A DNA stretch of 35,659 nucleotides from Pelolinea sp. (GTDB lineage Bacteria > Chloroflexota > Anaerolineae > Anaerolineales > Anaerolineaceae): positions 1-35,659 of the forward strand of contig JAUSPC010000037.1 of NCBI GenBank assembly GCA_030655835.1, given 5' to 3'. The position numbers and the translations under genes are program-made. Shown here piece by piece: positions 17,150-25,818 of this stretch. Numbering within the stretch: position 1 is the first letter of the stretch; every line of letters begins with the position of its first letter. Under the pieces are notes generated by a model. That model did not search any database. It was given only the letters and a program-made list of their open reading frames with translations, and was not told where the DNA came from.

Positions 17150-18430
17150 TTACCTCGTTCTCCATTCTTCCATGATCTCCATCGCGCGGTCAACGTGAAT
17201 ATTGCCTTCTTTGACCATCTGTTCAACGATCGGATGGATCCGTTCTTGAGGCACACCCGCCGCAACTGCCACCTGGCGTGCGTGCAGGGACATATGCCCG
17301 CGCTGGATACCTTCCGTTGCCAGCGCCCGCAGCGCGCCCAAATTCTGCGCCAGACCGACCGAAATAATAATTTCAGCCAGATCCACAGCGGTCTTGGCAC
17401 CCATTAATTTCAACACAGCGGCAGCCGCCGGATGGACACGAGTCGCCCCGCCCACCGTACCGACCGCCATTGGCATCTCAAGTTCTCCAACCAGGTCACC
17501 ATTATCGCCTTTTGACCAGGTACTCAAGCTGGTATATTTCCCGGAGCGGGCCGCGTATGCGTGCGCGCCTGCTTCCACCGCGCGCCAGTCATTCCCAGTT
17601 GCAAGCACCACCGCATCCACACCATTCATAATGCCTTTGTTATGCGTGGCGGCGCGATATGGGTCTACCGCCGCAAACGCCCACGCCTCAATGATGCGGT
17701 CGCGCACCATCTCGCCCGAATACTCTCCAAACGCGAGCGCCTCCGCAGGAATGGAGCACTCCGCGCGCGCCAGGCGCCTGTCAGCCAGGTTGGTCAGGAT
17801 GCGCAGCAGCGCCCGCCCACCCGTGATGCTTTCCACCAGCAGGGTCAGGCGTTCCAGAGCTGTATTGATCGCGTTCGCACCCATCGCGTCGCGCACATCC
17901 ATCACCAGATGCAGCACAAGGAACGCGCCGATCGGAGAATCTTCAATTTTTCGCAGGGTGATGTCTCGCGGTCCGCCCCCCAGCTTTACCAACAGCGGAT
18001 CCGCCTGTGCGGCTTTTTCTAATAATTCGGGTGTTGCTTCTTCAAGAGCATGTATCGCCTGATCAAGGTCATCCACATCAAGGATCTGGATCTGCCCGAC
18101 CATTTCCGGTGCGGTTGCGCTTGCGCTGAAACCGCCCCCCGAGCGGATCAGGCGTGCCATAAAGGACGCCGCCGCCACAACCGACGGTTCTTCGATCACC
18201 ATCGGCACCTGCACATCGCGTCCATTGATCAGAAAATGCTGGGCGATACCCATCGGCAGCGCGTACGTACCAACCACATTCTCGATCATGTGGTCTGCCT
18301 GCTCGGTTGTCAGCCCGGGACTGCCAGAAAGCGCCTTAAGATCAGCATCCGAAAGCGATCCATCATCTTTCAGTTGTGCCAGTCGTTCAGGTACCGTTAA
18401 CTGGTAAAATTTTTTCTGTTCTTTGTTCAT
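17150..18430 (-). CDS. Hydroxymethylglutaryl-CoA reductase, class II
   Basis: The 426-aa protein matches class II HMG-CoA reductases such as the Pseudomonas mevalonii enzyme across its length: [27 protein letters not shown] with catalytic Glu81, the dinucleotide-binding [18 protein letters not shown] with Lys265, [17 protein letters not shown] with Asp281, and SLHARQ with His383. Class II enzymes usually prefer NAD(H) and some act degradatively. Here the operon with HMG-CoA synthase indicates biosynthesis of mevalonate for isoprenoids. It is the first gene of the operon proper. No clear Shine-Dalgarno sequence precedes the ATG, and the UPF0173 gene ends 53 bp upstream. Confidence 0.95.
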   Translation of the reverse strand: MNKEQKKFYQLTVPERLAQLKDDGSLSDADLKALSGSPGLTTEQADHMIENVVGTYALPMGIAQHFLINGRDVQVPMVIEEPSVVAAASFMARLIRSGGGFSASATAPEMVGQIQILDVDDLDQAIHALEEATPELLEKAAQADPLLVKLGGGPRDITLRKIEDSPIGAFLVLHLVMDVRDAMGANAINTALERLTLLVESITGGRALLRILTNLADRRLARAECSIPAEALAFGEYSGEMVRDRIIEAWAFAAVDPYRAATHNKGIMNGVDAVVLATGNDWRAVEAGAHAYAARSGKYTSLSTWSKGDNGDLVGELEMPMAVGTVGGATRVHPAAAAVLKLMGAKTAVDLAEIIISVGLAQNLGALRALATEGIQRGHMSLHARQVAVAAGVPQERIHPIVEQMVKEGNIHVDRAMEIMEEWRTR

Positions 18431-18483
18431 TGTTTCAATTCTGAGGATAATAAGGTCGAAATCCTCGCAAAAGCTATCAAGCT

Positions 18484-19164
18484 CTAAATGCTGGCGCTGT
18501 CCCCCGGCTGCATCACCAGCACCTGCGCGTCGGTTTCTTGTTCCACGCGTGCTTTCCAGGCCTGTACATCCTGTTGGATCATATCAAACGTGTCGTAATG
18601 CATCGGGATGACGATATTGGGGCGTAGAAATTGAACCGCTCTGAGCGCGTCTTTTGGACCCATCGTATAGTTATCACCAATTGGGATCACGGCCGCGTCC
18701 AGACCTTCGTCTCCGATCAGGCGCATATCGCCAAATAACCCCGTGTCGCCCGCAAAATAATACTGCGACCCGTCTGTCAGGCTCAGGAAAAATCCGCCCG
18801 GGCTGCCCCCATAACTTCCGTCAGGCATTGAAGAGCCGTGCAATGCTGGCGTCATCTTCACATATCCGAAGGAAAATTCATGACCGCCGCCAATGTGCAG
18901 CGCGTGCGTGCGTACGCCCTTTTCCCGCAGCCACGCGCAAATTTCCGCGTTGCTGATCGCAACCGCGAGCGTGCGTTCGGCGATCTCCACCGTATCCCCC
19001 ACATGATCTCCGTGGCCGTGCGTCACAAGAATGTAGTCCGCTTCCGCTTTATCCGGTGTGATGGTCGCGGTCGGATTGCCTTTTAAATAGGGGTCAATCC
19101 AGATCTTGACACCGCCTGTTTCCAACATGAATGCGGCATGTCCATAATAAGTCAGTTCTGCCAT
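18484..19164 (-). CDS. Metal-dependent hydrolase, UPF0173 (metallo-beta-lactamase fold)
   Basis: The 226-aa protein has the metallo-beta-lactamase motif HGHGDH (residues 49-54) in VTHGHGDHVGD, the start LTYYGHAAFMLETGG typical of UPF0173, a further metal-ligand region YFAGDTGLFGDM, and a late His in VIPMHYDTFD. The family lacks a settled substrate. The GTG at 19173 is in frame but I prefer the ATG at 19164, which has AGGTGG 5 nt upstream. It precedes hmgR by 53 bp on the same strand and may share its transcript, although nothing in the sequence links it to mevalonate chemistry. Confidence 0.88.
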   Translation of the reverse strand: MAELTYYGHAAFMLETGGVKIWIDPYLKGNPTATITPDKAEADYILVTHGHGDHVGDTVEIAERTLAVAISNAEICAWLREKGVRTHALHIGGGHEFSFGYVKMTPALHGSSMPDGSYGGSPGGFFLSLTDGSQYYFAGDTGLFGDMRLIGDEGLDAAVIPIGDNYTMGPKDALRAVQFLRPNIVIPMHYDTFDMIQQDVQAWKARVEQETDAQVLVMQPGDSASI

Positions 19165-19299
19165 ACCAACCACCTTTCATATTAAAGCTTCTAATCTATC
19201 ATATCAAAAATAAGGTCATTATGCATATCCACAGTTGTTTACCATTAAGTCCGTTAGAGTAAAATATAAACATAAAATTTCGTTTTTACAGGAGACACA

Positions 19300-20409
19300 A
19301 TGAAAGACCCGCGCGTTGATCAATTAGCAGACCTGTTGGTCAATTTCAGCCTCGAAGTTCAGCCCAAGCAGCGCGTCATGCTTCAGGGAATGACCGGTGG
19401 TGAGCCGCTCATGGGCGCTATCATGCAGAAATGCCTGCAGGCCGGCGCCTACCCATTGTATGTCCCTTACTATTCAGAATATTTCGAAAACATCTTCCGC
19501 TACGCAACACCAGACATGTATGAAGATCTGATCCTGCCATATAAGAACCTGGTCGAGTCCTTTGACGCGCGCGCATATGTTTATGGTGAGCACAATACAA
19601 AATTCGCGTCCCAATTCGACCCCGAGATCGTCAGCAGTTACTACGCGGAAGCCTCCAAAGTGTCCAAGATCATGATCGACCGTGAGGCAAAAGGGGAGAT
19701 GAAGTGGGTCGTATCCCTCTTCCCCACCAATGCTTATGCCCAGGATGCCAATATGAGTCTTACGGATTACGAAGACTTTGTTTATTCCGCCTGCATGCCT
19801 GACCCTAAAGACCCGGTCGGGTATTGGAAGAAGGTTGCGGCACGGCAGGATAAGGCCATCGCCTGGCTCAAGGGCAAGAAACAAGTGCACGTCACTGCAC
19901 CCGGCACCGACCTGACACTCAGTGTTGAGGGGCGCCCTTTTATTAATTGCGCCTGTCAGGTAAATGTGCCCGATGGTGAGATCTTCACTTCTCCAGTCGA
20001 GGACAGCGCCAATGGCTATGTCCACTTCACCTACCCAACCATGTATGAGGGTTTTGAGGTGGATAACGTACGTTTAGAGTTTAAAGACGGCAAGGTCGTC
20101 AAAGCCAGCGCCAATAAGAATGAAGAATTTCTACTTAAGAAGCTGGACACTGATCCCGGTGCGCGCTTTTTGGGTGAATTTGCCATCGGCACGAACGAGG
20201 GCATCGACCGTTTCACCGGAAAAATCCTCTTTGATGAAAAGATCGGCGGCAGCTTCCATCTGGCAGTCGGCCACGGCTACCCAGAAGCGTTGACGCAGAA
20301 TGACTCTGCCATCCACTGGGATATGATCTGCGATCTGCGCGATGGCGGCGAGATCACCGTAGATGGCGAATTATTTTATCAGGACGGCGCGTTTGTGATC
20401 GATTTTTAG
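19300..20409 (+). CDS. Aminopeptidase, M29 family (thermophilic aminopeptidase type)
   Basis: The 369-aa protein matches M29 metallo-aminopeptidases: DQLADLLVNFSLEVQPKQRV at the N-terminus, the substrate-domain GTDLTLSVEGRPF, and metal-ligand regions including GELGEFAIGTNEGI-like EFAIGTNEGI and AVGHGYPEA with DSAIHWDMICDL at the C-terminus. It releases N-terminal residues from peptides in the cytoplasm. An AGGAG site 7 nt before the ATG fixes the start. The likely promoter is TAAAAT at 19260-19265. The next gene starts 24 bp after its stop. Confidence 0.93.
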   Translation: MKDPRVDQLADLLVNFSLEVQPKQRVMLQGMTGGEPLMGAIMQKCLQAGAYPLYVPYYSEYFENIFRYATPDMYEDLILPYKNLVESFDARAYVYGEHNTKFASQFDPEIVSSYYAEASKVSKIMIDREAKGEMKWVVSLFPTNAYAQDANMSLTDYEDFVYSACMPDPKDPVGYWKKVAARQDKAIAWLKGKKQVHVTAPGTDLTLSVEGRPFINCACQVNVPDGEIFTSPVEDSANGYVHFTYPTMYEGFEVDNVRLEFKDGKVVKASANKNEEFLLKKLDTDPGARFLGEFAIGTNEGIDRFTGKILFDEKIGGSFHLAVGHGYPEALTQNDSAIHWDMICDLRDGGEITVDGELFYQDGAFVIDF

Positions 20410-20433
20410 CGCCACTGGAAAAAGGCGGTTGGA

Positions 20434-21303
20434 TTGAAACTAAAATTAGCTCTGGCACAGATCAACACAAAACTGGGTGTGGTCGAAAGCAACCTGGAAA
20501 AACATCTCGCGCAAATTGAAAAAGCGTCCAAAGAGAAAGCGGATCTGGTCGTCTTTCCTGAATTATCACTCACTGGATACAGTCTCCAGGACCTCGCTCC
20601 CACCGTTGCCCATCGGGCGGTACCGGAAGATTTGGTTTTTAAGCGCCTATTGGACGCCAGCCAGGATATTGATGTGGTGGTTGGATTTGTCGAAGAAGAC
20701 CTCCGCAATCGCTTCTTCATCTCCAGCGCCTATCTATCCCGCGGCGAAGTTTCCCATGTCCACCGCAAGGTGTATCTCCCCACATACGGACTGTTTGATG
20801 AAGGACGCTTTTTTGCATGGGGCGATACTACTGCGGCTTTCAATACCCGCTTTGGGCGGGTCGGCATTCTCATTTGCGAGGATTTTTGGCACGTCTCGCC
20901 GCCTTATCTGCTGTGGCTGGATGGCGCGGACATCTTTCTCTTCGTCTCCGCTTCTCCAGGTCGCGGACTGACCAGCGCTCCGCAGTTGAGCACCGCGCAG
21001 TGGGTTGAAAGCATCAACCGGGCCTACGCCAGCATTTTCACCTCATTCGTCGTGCACTGCAATCGGGTTGGTTATGAAGATGGGCTGCATTTTTCCGGCG
21101 GTTCCACTGTGTTTGGCCCGGATGGAGACCTGCTCGCCAAAGCGCCTTACGAAGATGAATCGCTCACTTTCTGTGATCTGGATCTCAATCAGCTGCACCG
21201 CAGCCGATCCCGCCTTCCGCTGCTGCGTGATGAACGCACCGCGCTGACCCAGCGGGAACTGAATCGCATACTGAACCGGGACGGCAGTTCGTCCGGCCGA
21301 TGA
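20434..21303 (+). CDS. Nitrilase-family amidohydrolase next to NAD synthetase
   Basis: The 289-aa protein has the intact Glu-Lys-Cys triad of the carbon-nitrogen hydrolase family: Glu43 (VVFPELSLTGYS), Lys112 (VHRKVYLPTYGLFDEGR) and Cys148 (GILICEDFWH). The sequence around ICEDFW and LPTYGLFDEGRFF closely resembles the glutaminase half of fused glutamine-dependent NAD synthetases. Since the next gene is a stand-alone NAD synthetase, the two likely form a split glutamine-dependent enzyme, the amidase supplying ammonia. The start is TTG at 20434 with an AAGGCGG site. No in-frame ATG gives the complete beta-strand that precedes Glu43. Confidence 0.88.
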   Translation: MKLKLALAQINTKLGVVESNLEKHLAQIEKASKEKADLVVFPELSLTGYSLQDLAPTVAHRAVPEDLVFKRLLDASQDIDVVVGFVEEDLRNRFFISSAYLSRGEVSHVHRKVYLPTYGLFDEGRFFAWGDTTAAFNTRFGRVGILICEDFWHVSPPYLLWLDGADIFLFVSASPGRGLTSAPQLSTAQWVESINRAYASIFTSFVVHCNRVGYEDGLHFSGGSTVFGPDGDLLAKAPYEDESLTFCDLDLNQLHRSRSRLPLLRDERTALTQRELNRILNRDGSSSGR

Positions 21304-21316
21304 ACAGGAGAATTAG

Positions 21317-22138
21317 ATGAAAAATCTGGATATTAATACTGATCTGGCAACCGAGATCATCAGCGGGTTCATTCACAGCGAAACCACCCGGGCTGGTTTT
21401 TCCAAAGCGGTGATTGGCGTATCCGGCGGCATTGATTCCGCCCTGTCCTGTTTTCTGGCCGCGCATGCTCTGGGCGGGGAGAACGTGCTCGCGGTACGCA
21501 TGCCCTATACTACCTCCAGCCAGGATTCATTGGACCATGCCCAGCTCGTGATCGATAAAACTGGGGTACAGTCAACGACCATCCCGATCGGCGCCATTGC
21601 TGATGGACTGATCAACCAATTTCCTGACATGTCAAAAATGTGCCAGGGCAACATCATGGCCCGCAGCCGGATGATCGTGCTGTATGACCGCTCAGTGGAA
21701 TTCAAAGGATTGGTGGTCGGCACCAGCAACAAGACCGAGATCCTATTGGGATATTCCACGCTCTTTGGCGATTCCGCCTGCGCGTTCAACCCGATCGGCG
21801 ATCTGTATAAGACCCAGGTGCGTCAGCTTTCACGGGCTCTGGGTGTGCCGGATATCATTGTAGATAAAGCCCCTACGGCAGACCTGTGGGCAGGGCAAAC
21901 CGACGAAGGTGAATTGGGGTTCACATACGCGGACGTTGATCAACTTCTGTATCTGCTGGTGGATGAACGTTATACACCGGAAGAATGCGTGCAGGAAGGT
22001 TTTGATAAGAAGTTTGTTGAAACAGTGGTCAAACGCATCCAGCGCTCGCATTTCAAACGCATTATGCCGCCCATCGCCAAGCTCAGCAACCGTACCATCG
22101 GTTACGATTTCCTTTACCTGCGCGATTGGGGCACGTAA
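21317..22138 (+). CDS. nadE: NAD+ synthetase (short form, without amidase domain)
   Basis: The 273-aa protein carries the PP-loop motif GVSGGIDSALS (about residues 34-44) of N-type ATP pyrophosphatases, and the NadE segments RMPYTTSS, VGTSNKTEILLGYSTLFGDS and KAPTADLWAGQTDEGELGF. It amidates deamido-NAD+ in the last step of NAD synthesis. It has the length of ammonia-dependent NadE. The gene lies 13 bp after the nitrilase-family gene with an AGGAG site, so an imported glutaminase partner is likely. NAD kinase is encoded elsewhere in this window (32279). Confidence 0.95.
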   Translation: MKNLDINTDLATEIISGFIHSETTRAGFSKAVIGVSGGIDSALSCFLAAHALGGENVLAVRMPYTTSSQDSLDHAQLVIDKTGVQSTTIPIGAIADGLINQFPDMSKMCQGNIMARSRMIVLYDRSVEFKGLVVGTSNKTEILLGYSTLFGDSACAFNPIGDLYKTQVRQLSRALGVPDIIVDKAPTADLWAGQTDEGELGFTYADVDQLLYLLVDERYTPEECVQEGFDKKFVETVVKRIQRSHFKRIMPPIAKLSNRTIGYDFLYLRDWGT

Positions 22139-22143
22139 GCAAT

Positions 22144-22758
22144 ATGCATACACGAGCAAACAGATTCATCCTTCTCGGGCTTCTGTTTGTCACTGTACTC
22201 GCATGCGGGCCGGTGTCCACAGAAAACACGCCTGATGACACCAAACTTCCACAACCAACATTACCCCTGCAGAACACCCCAACCCAGGAACCTCTTCCGA
22301 CTATCACGCCGGAAACTGCTTCAACCCAACCACCGGGGTCAGCCGGGCTTGACCATGTCAACATCTATCTAGTTGCAATGGGAGATAACGGCGCATCCGG
22401 TGAGTATATCGGCTGCGGGGACAGTCTTGTGCCGGTTGAAATTACCATTGAACCAACGCTGGGTGTCCTGCGTGCAGCGATCAATGAGCTGCTCAAACTG
22501 CAGGGACAATTCCAATATGGCCAATCCGGGTTATACAACGCGCTGTATCTGTCAGAACTTACTTTGAAAGATGTCGCTGTGATCAACGGGAAAGCAGTGA
22601 TCGAATTAACAGGCTCGCTAATCTTTGGCGGCGAATGTGATATTCCCTGCATTGAAGAGCAGCTTTCCGCGCTCGCGCTGCAATTTTCCACAGTGGATAG
22701 CGTGAGCATTTTCGTCAACGACGAACCATTAAAAAAACTGCTTGATCTGAGCGGATAG
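22144..22758 (+). CDS. Lipoprotein with GerMN-type domain
   Basis: The 204-aa protein has a lipoprotein signal peptide (basic start, hydrophobic residues 8-19, lipobox VLAC with Cys21), a Pro/Thr-rich spacer (about 30-65), and a C-terminal domain resembling GerMN/sporulation-type modules (NIYLVAMGDNG, then LGVLRAAINELLKLQ and VINGKAVIELTGSL). GerMN domains occur in cell-surface proteins of many bacteria, not only spore formers, and probably bind wall components. A TTG at 22126 is in frame but would overlap nadE. The ATG at 22144 starts cleanly 5 bp after the nadE stop, so I chose it. Function unknown. Confidence 0.8.
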   Translation: MHTRANRFILLGLLFVTVLACGPVSTENTPDDTKLPQPTLPLQNTPTQEPLPTITPETASTQPPGSAGLDHVNIYLVAMGDNGASGEYIGCGDSLVPVEITIEPTLGVLRAAINELLKLQGQFQYGQSGLYNALYLSELTLKDVAVINGKAVIELTGSLIFGGECDIPCIEEQLSALALQFSTVDSVSIFVNDEPLKKLLDLSG

Positions 22759-22764
22759 AACGCT

Positions 22765-23826
22765 TTAGATCAACCCGTTCCTTTTCATCCCCGCGTCCAG
22801 GATCATATTCACTAATTCCGTATGCTCGATCCCGTCTGCTTTCGCCTCGATTACCAGATCAGATATACCAGGAGATAAGCCGGGCAGTGGATTGATCTCC
22901 AGGATATACGGTTTCCAGTTATCATTCACATCCAACCGAAAATCAACCCGTGCGACATCCAGAGCGCCCATGACCCGGAAGACAGCAGCCGCCAGCCAAT
23001 TGAGCTCATCGACCATGTCATCATCAAGAGGTGCAGGGGCAAGATAATTTAATTTATCCGCCAGTGCCACCTTCAACCGGTTGCTGTACACTGTATCAGT
23101 CAGCTCATACGGTCTGAGATCTACTTCCATTGGCGGCAGAAAATAGAGTCCTGCCTGAATGCGGGGAGCATTTTCATTTTCAGGAAGCCGCCTGGCCACC
23201 GGACCATTCAGGTTTCCCACCATTCCAACGGTTATCTCTCGTCCATCAATATATGATTCCACCAATGCGGGCTGTTTATAACGTTCAATGATAAATCTAA
23301 CCTGCTCTCTCAGTTCATCTTCAGTTTTTACGATCGATTTTGCACTGATGCCGATGCTGGTACCTTCTCTGCTGGGTTTCACAAACAAAGGGAACTTCAG
23401 GTCGTCCTGAAGCGGCTCATCGGCTCGGTCAAATTCCTGGAATGCGGGGGTTGGCAGTTCGTGCCACCACAAAATGCGTTTCGTCATTGGCTTATCCAAA
23501 GCCAGCGCCAGAGTGAATACCCGTGAACCGGTATAAGGAATTTGCAGCATCTCCAGCATCGCGGGCACCTGCGCTTCGCGTGAATCACCGAAATGCCCTT
23601 CACAAATGTTAAAACAGATGTCCGGTTTGAATTTGGGAATGGTCTGCAGTAATGTGCGATCTCCTTCCAGAAATTCACAATCATGTCCGCCTGACTGAAT
23701 GGCTTCGATCAGCGATTGGATCGTCTTTTCGGAATCAAGATCATCCCAATGGTCCTCAGATATGCCTTCCCATTTCGGGGCATTAATTTTCAGGTTTGCT
23801 AATAACGCGACCCTTTTCTTTTTCAT
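22765..23826 (-). CDS. D-alanine--D-alanine ligase family ATP-grasp protein
   Basis: The 353-aa protein shows the Ddl layout: DICFNICEGHFGDSREAQVP (N-terminal substrate region), YTGSRVFTLALALDKPMTKR (start of the ATP-grasp), FVKPSREGTSIGIS (ATP loop), RVDFRLDVNDNWKPYILEIN and NPLPGLSPGISDL (metal and substrate loop). Ddl joins two D-alanines for peptidoglycan, but the family includes other amino-acid ligases and the sequence is not close to canonical Ddl at the N-terminus. The assignment to D-Ala-D-Ala is therefore tentative. A GAGAGGCAG site precedes the ATG. It lies 17 bp after the ABC-F gene on the same strand, suggesting co-transcription. Confidence 0.82.
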   Translation of the reverse strand: MKKKRVALLANLKINAPKWEGISEDHWDDLDSEKTIQSLIEAIQSGGHDCEFLEGDRTLLQTIPKFKPDICFNICEGHFGDSREAQVPAMLEMLQIPYTGSRVFTLALALDKPMTKRILWWHELPTPAFQEFDRADEPLQDDLKFPLFVKPSREGTSIGISAKSIVKTEDELREQVRFIIERYKQPALVESYIDGREITVGMVGNLNGPVARRLPENENAPRIQAGLYFLPPMEVDLRPYELTDTVYSNRLKVALADKLNYLAPAPLDDDMVDELNWLAAAVFRVMGALDVARVDFRLDVNDNWKPYILEINPLPGLSPGISDLVIEAKADGIEHTELVNMILDAGMKRNGLI

Positions 23827-23843
23827 TCTGCCTCTCGAATTAT

Positions 23844-25727
23844 TTAGTTCTCAAATAAAGCATGCCATTCATGCCATTTTTGATCTAACTCTTTTTCCAG
23901 AGAAACATACTTCTCGCCCAGATCTGCGATTGATTCTGATGCCTCAATGGGATTTTCTAATTTTTTTCCGATTTCCGCAAGGGTTTCTTCCAGATCGCTG
24001 ATCGCAGCTTCCAACTCACGCAGACGCCTGGGGTTAATGCGCTGGCTCTTCTTTTTATCCTGTTGGCTGTCATGCGATACTTTTTTCTCCGGTGTCACCG
24101 CTGTTTCCGCCGATTTTTTCTGTTCCTGTTTTGCCTTCAACTCGCTGTAATCACCTTTGAAGATCTCAATATCCTTCTGGTCAGGGAGTACTTCCCACAC
24201 CTGAGTAGCAATCCCGTCCACAAGAAAACGGTCATGTGTAACAAGCAGGATCGTACCGCCGAATTCCGCCAATACACGCTGCAGGATCTCCTGTGAAGGC
24301 AGGTCAAGGTGGTTGGTGGGTTCATCCAACAGAAGAAGGTTTGCACCCTGCAGCGCCAAACATGCCATCGCCAGTCTTCCGCGCTCCCCGCCGGAAAGCA
24401 CGCCAACCGTCTTAAAAGCATCATCACCGGTAAACAGGAATTTTGCCAGATACGACCTGACCTCAGCTTCCAGCATCTTTGGCGAGGTGGATTGGATCTC
24501 TTCCACAAGTGTCCAATCTTCGTGTAAACCCTCATGCGCCTGCGCAAAATATCCCACCCGCACGCTGCCTCCCAGCTCCACTTCCCCTGCCAAAGGTGGA
24601 ATTTGTCCTAACAGAGTTTTAAGGAATGTGGTCTTTCCCGCCCCATTCGGACCCATCAGCGCAGCACATTCCCGCCGATGGAGGATAATATCCGGCGCAT
24701 GGATCAGCACCTTTTGGTCATCCTGATAACCAACCCTCAAACCATAGGTTCGCACAACCAGATCCCCGGATCGTTCTGCGGCCTGGATTTTTAAATGCAT
24801 GCGTTTGGTATTCTTTGGCGGTGCTAATTTCGCATCTTTTAATAACCTTTCCAAACGCGTTCGCCTGCCCTGTGCCTGACGCGTGTTCTGCCCGGCTATG
24901 TTACGGCGAATAAATTCTTCTTCCTTTTCAATAAATTCCTTCTGTGTCTCAAATTCCTTGAGTTGGCGTTCGTAGCGGGCTTCACGCTGCCGCAGATACG
25001 CGCTGTAATTGCCGTGGTAGATCTCCATCGCAGGTGTCATTTCCCAGATCACATTCACGGTTTGGTCAAGAAAATACCGATCATGTGACACCAACACGAC
25101 AGCCCCATCCCATGATCGGAGGTACCCTTCCAGCCACTCCATCGCTTCAATATCCAGATGGTTGGTCGGCTCATCTAAAAGCAGCAGGTCCGGGTCAGAT
25201 AAAAGCAATCTTGCTAATACCGCTCGTGTTCGCTGGCCTCCGGAAAGAATGTTGACTGGTTTTTTATAATCACTCTTCTCAAAGCCCAATCCGGTCAGTG
25301 TTCGCTCGATCTTGTTCTCATAAATATATCCACCCCTGCGTTCAAATGCGTTCTGGAGGCGGCTGTATCGTTCCAGCATATCTTCATCTGCGCTGCCCGC
25401 AGCCATGGCTGCTTCCATCTCTCTCAACTGATCCCGCATCTTATCCAAATGGGCTAAGGCGATCCGGCATTCATCCCATAAGGTTTTTTCTGAATCAAGC
25501 ACAGATTCCTGCGGAAGGTAACCGATCTTGAGCTGTTTGGTCTTCTGTACGCTTCCCTCAGATGGCGATTCTTCTCCGATCAGAATACGCAGCAGGGTCG
25601 TTTTACCGACCCCATTTGAACCAACCATACCGACACGCGCACGTCTGGGAATACTGACCGCGATCCCGCTGAAGATATCATCAGGTCCGTATGATTTGGT
25701 CAAATTAACAGTTGTGAGTAGTGACAT
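23844..25727 (-). CDS. ABC-F family ATPase (Uup/YheS-like)
   Basis: The 627-aa protein consists of two ABC ATPase domains in tandem without membrane helices. Walker A motifs are GSNGVGKTT (36-44) and GPNGAGKTT. Signatures are LSGGQRTRAVLARLLL and LSGGERGRLAMACL. Walker B/linker segments LLLLDEPTNHLD are present in both halves. Between them lies the ABC-F linker, rich in charged residues (FIEKEEEFIRRNIAGQNTRQ). The C-terminus (about 545-627) is a charged coiled coil, as in Uup. ABC-F proteins act on the ribosome, or in Uup on DNA. No Shine-Dalgarno sequence precedes the ATG. A minus-strand TATAAT 11 nt upstream implies a very short leader. Confidence 0.93.
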   Translation of the reverse strand: MSLLTTVNLTKSYGPDDIFSGIAVSIPRRARVGMVGSNGVGKTTLLRILIGEESPSEGSVQKTKQLKIGYLPQESVLDSEKTLWDECRIALAHLDKMRDQLREMEAAMAAGSADEDMLERYSRLQNAFERRGGYIYENKIERTLTGLGFEKSDYKKPVNILSGGQRTRAVLARLLLSDPDLLLLDEPTNHLDIEAMEWLEGYLRSWDGAVVLVSHDRYFLDQTVNVIWEMTPAMEIYHGNYSAYLRQREARYERQLKEFETQKEFIEKEEEFIRRNIAGQNTRQAQGRRTRLERLLKDAKLAPPKNTKRMHLKIQAAERSGDLVVRTYGLRVGYQDDQKVLIHAPDIILHRRECAALMGPNGAGKTTFLKTLLGQIPPLAGEVELGGSVRVGYFAQAHEGLHEDWTLVEEIQSTSPKMLEAEVRSYLAKFLFTGDDAFKTVGVLSGGERGRLAMACLALQGANLLLLDEPTNHLDLPSQEILQRVLAEFGGTILLVTHDRFLVDGIATQVWEVLPDQKDIEIFKGDYSELKAKQEQKKSAETAVTPEKKVSHDSQQDKKKSQRINPRRLRELEAAISDLEETLAEIGKKLENPIEASESIADLGEKYVSLEKELDQKWHEWHALFEN

Positions 25728-25806
25728 AATGAAAACTGATTATATCTTTTTATCTTTCTTCTGTACGGATTTCCATCAAACAAATTCAAAAAAATAATAA
25801 TACAGG

Positions 25807-25812
25807 TAAAAT
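25807..25812 (+). promoter_or_regulatory. -10 box for a leaderless methyltransferase mRNA
   Basis: TAAAAT ends 6 nt before the ATG at 25819, and there is no Shine-Dalgarno sequence. The divergent ABC-F gene has its own TATAAT about 65 bp away on the other strand. Confidence 0.5.
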
Positions 25813-25818
25813 TGCCCT

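Noticed and set aside
17145-17165. Upstream ATG (17165) as the start of HMG-CoA synthase
   Set aside because: It would overlap the reductase gene by 16 bp and has a poorer ribosome binding site than ATG 17144.
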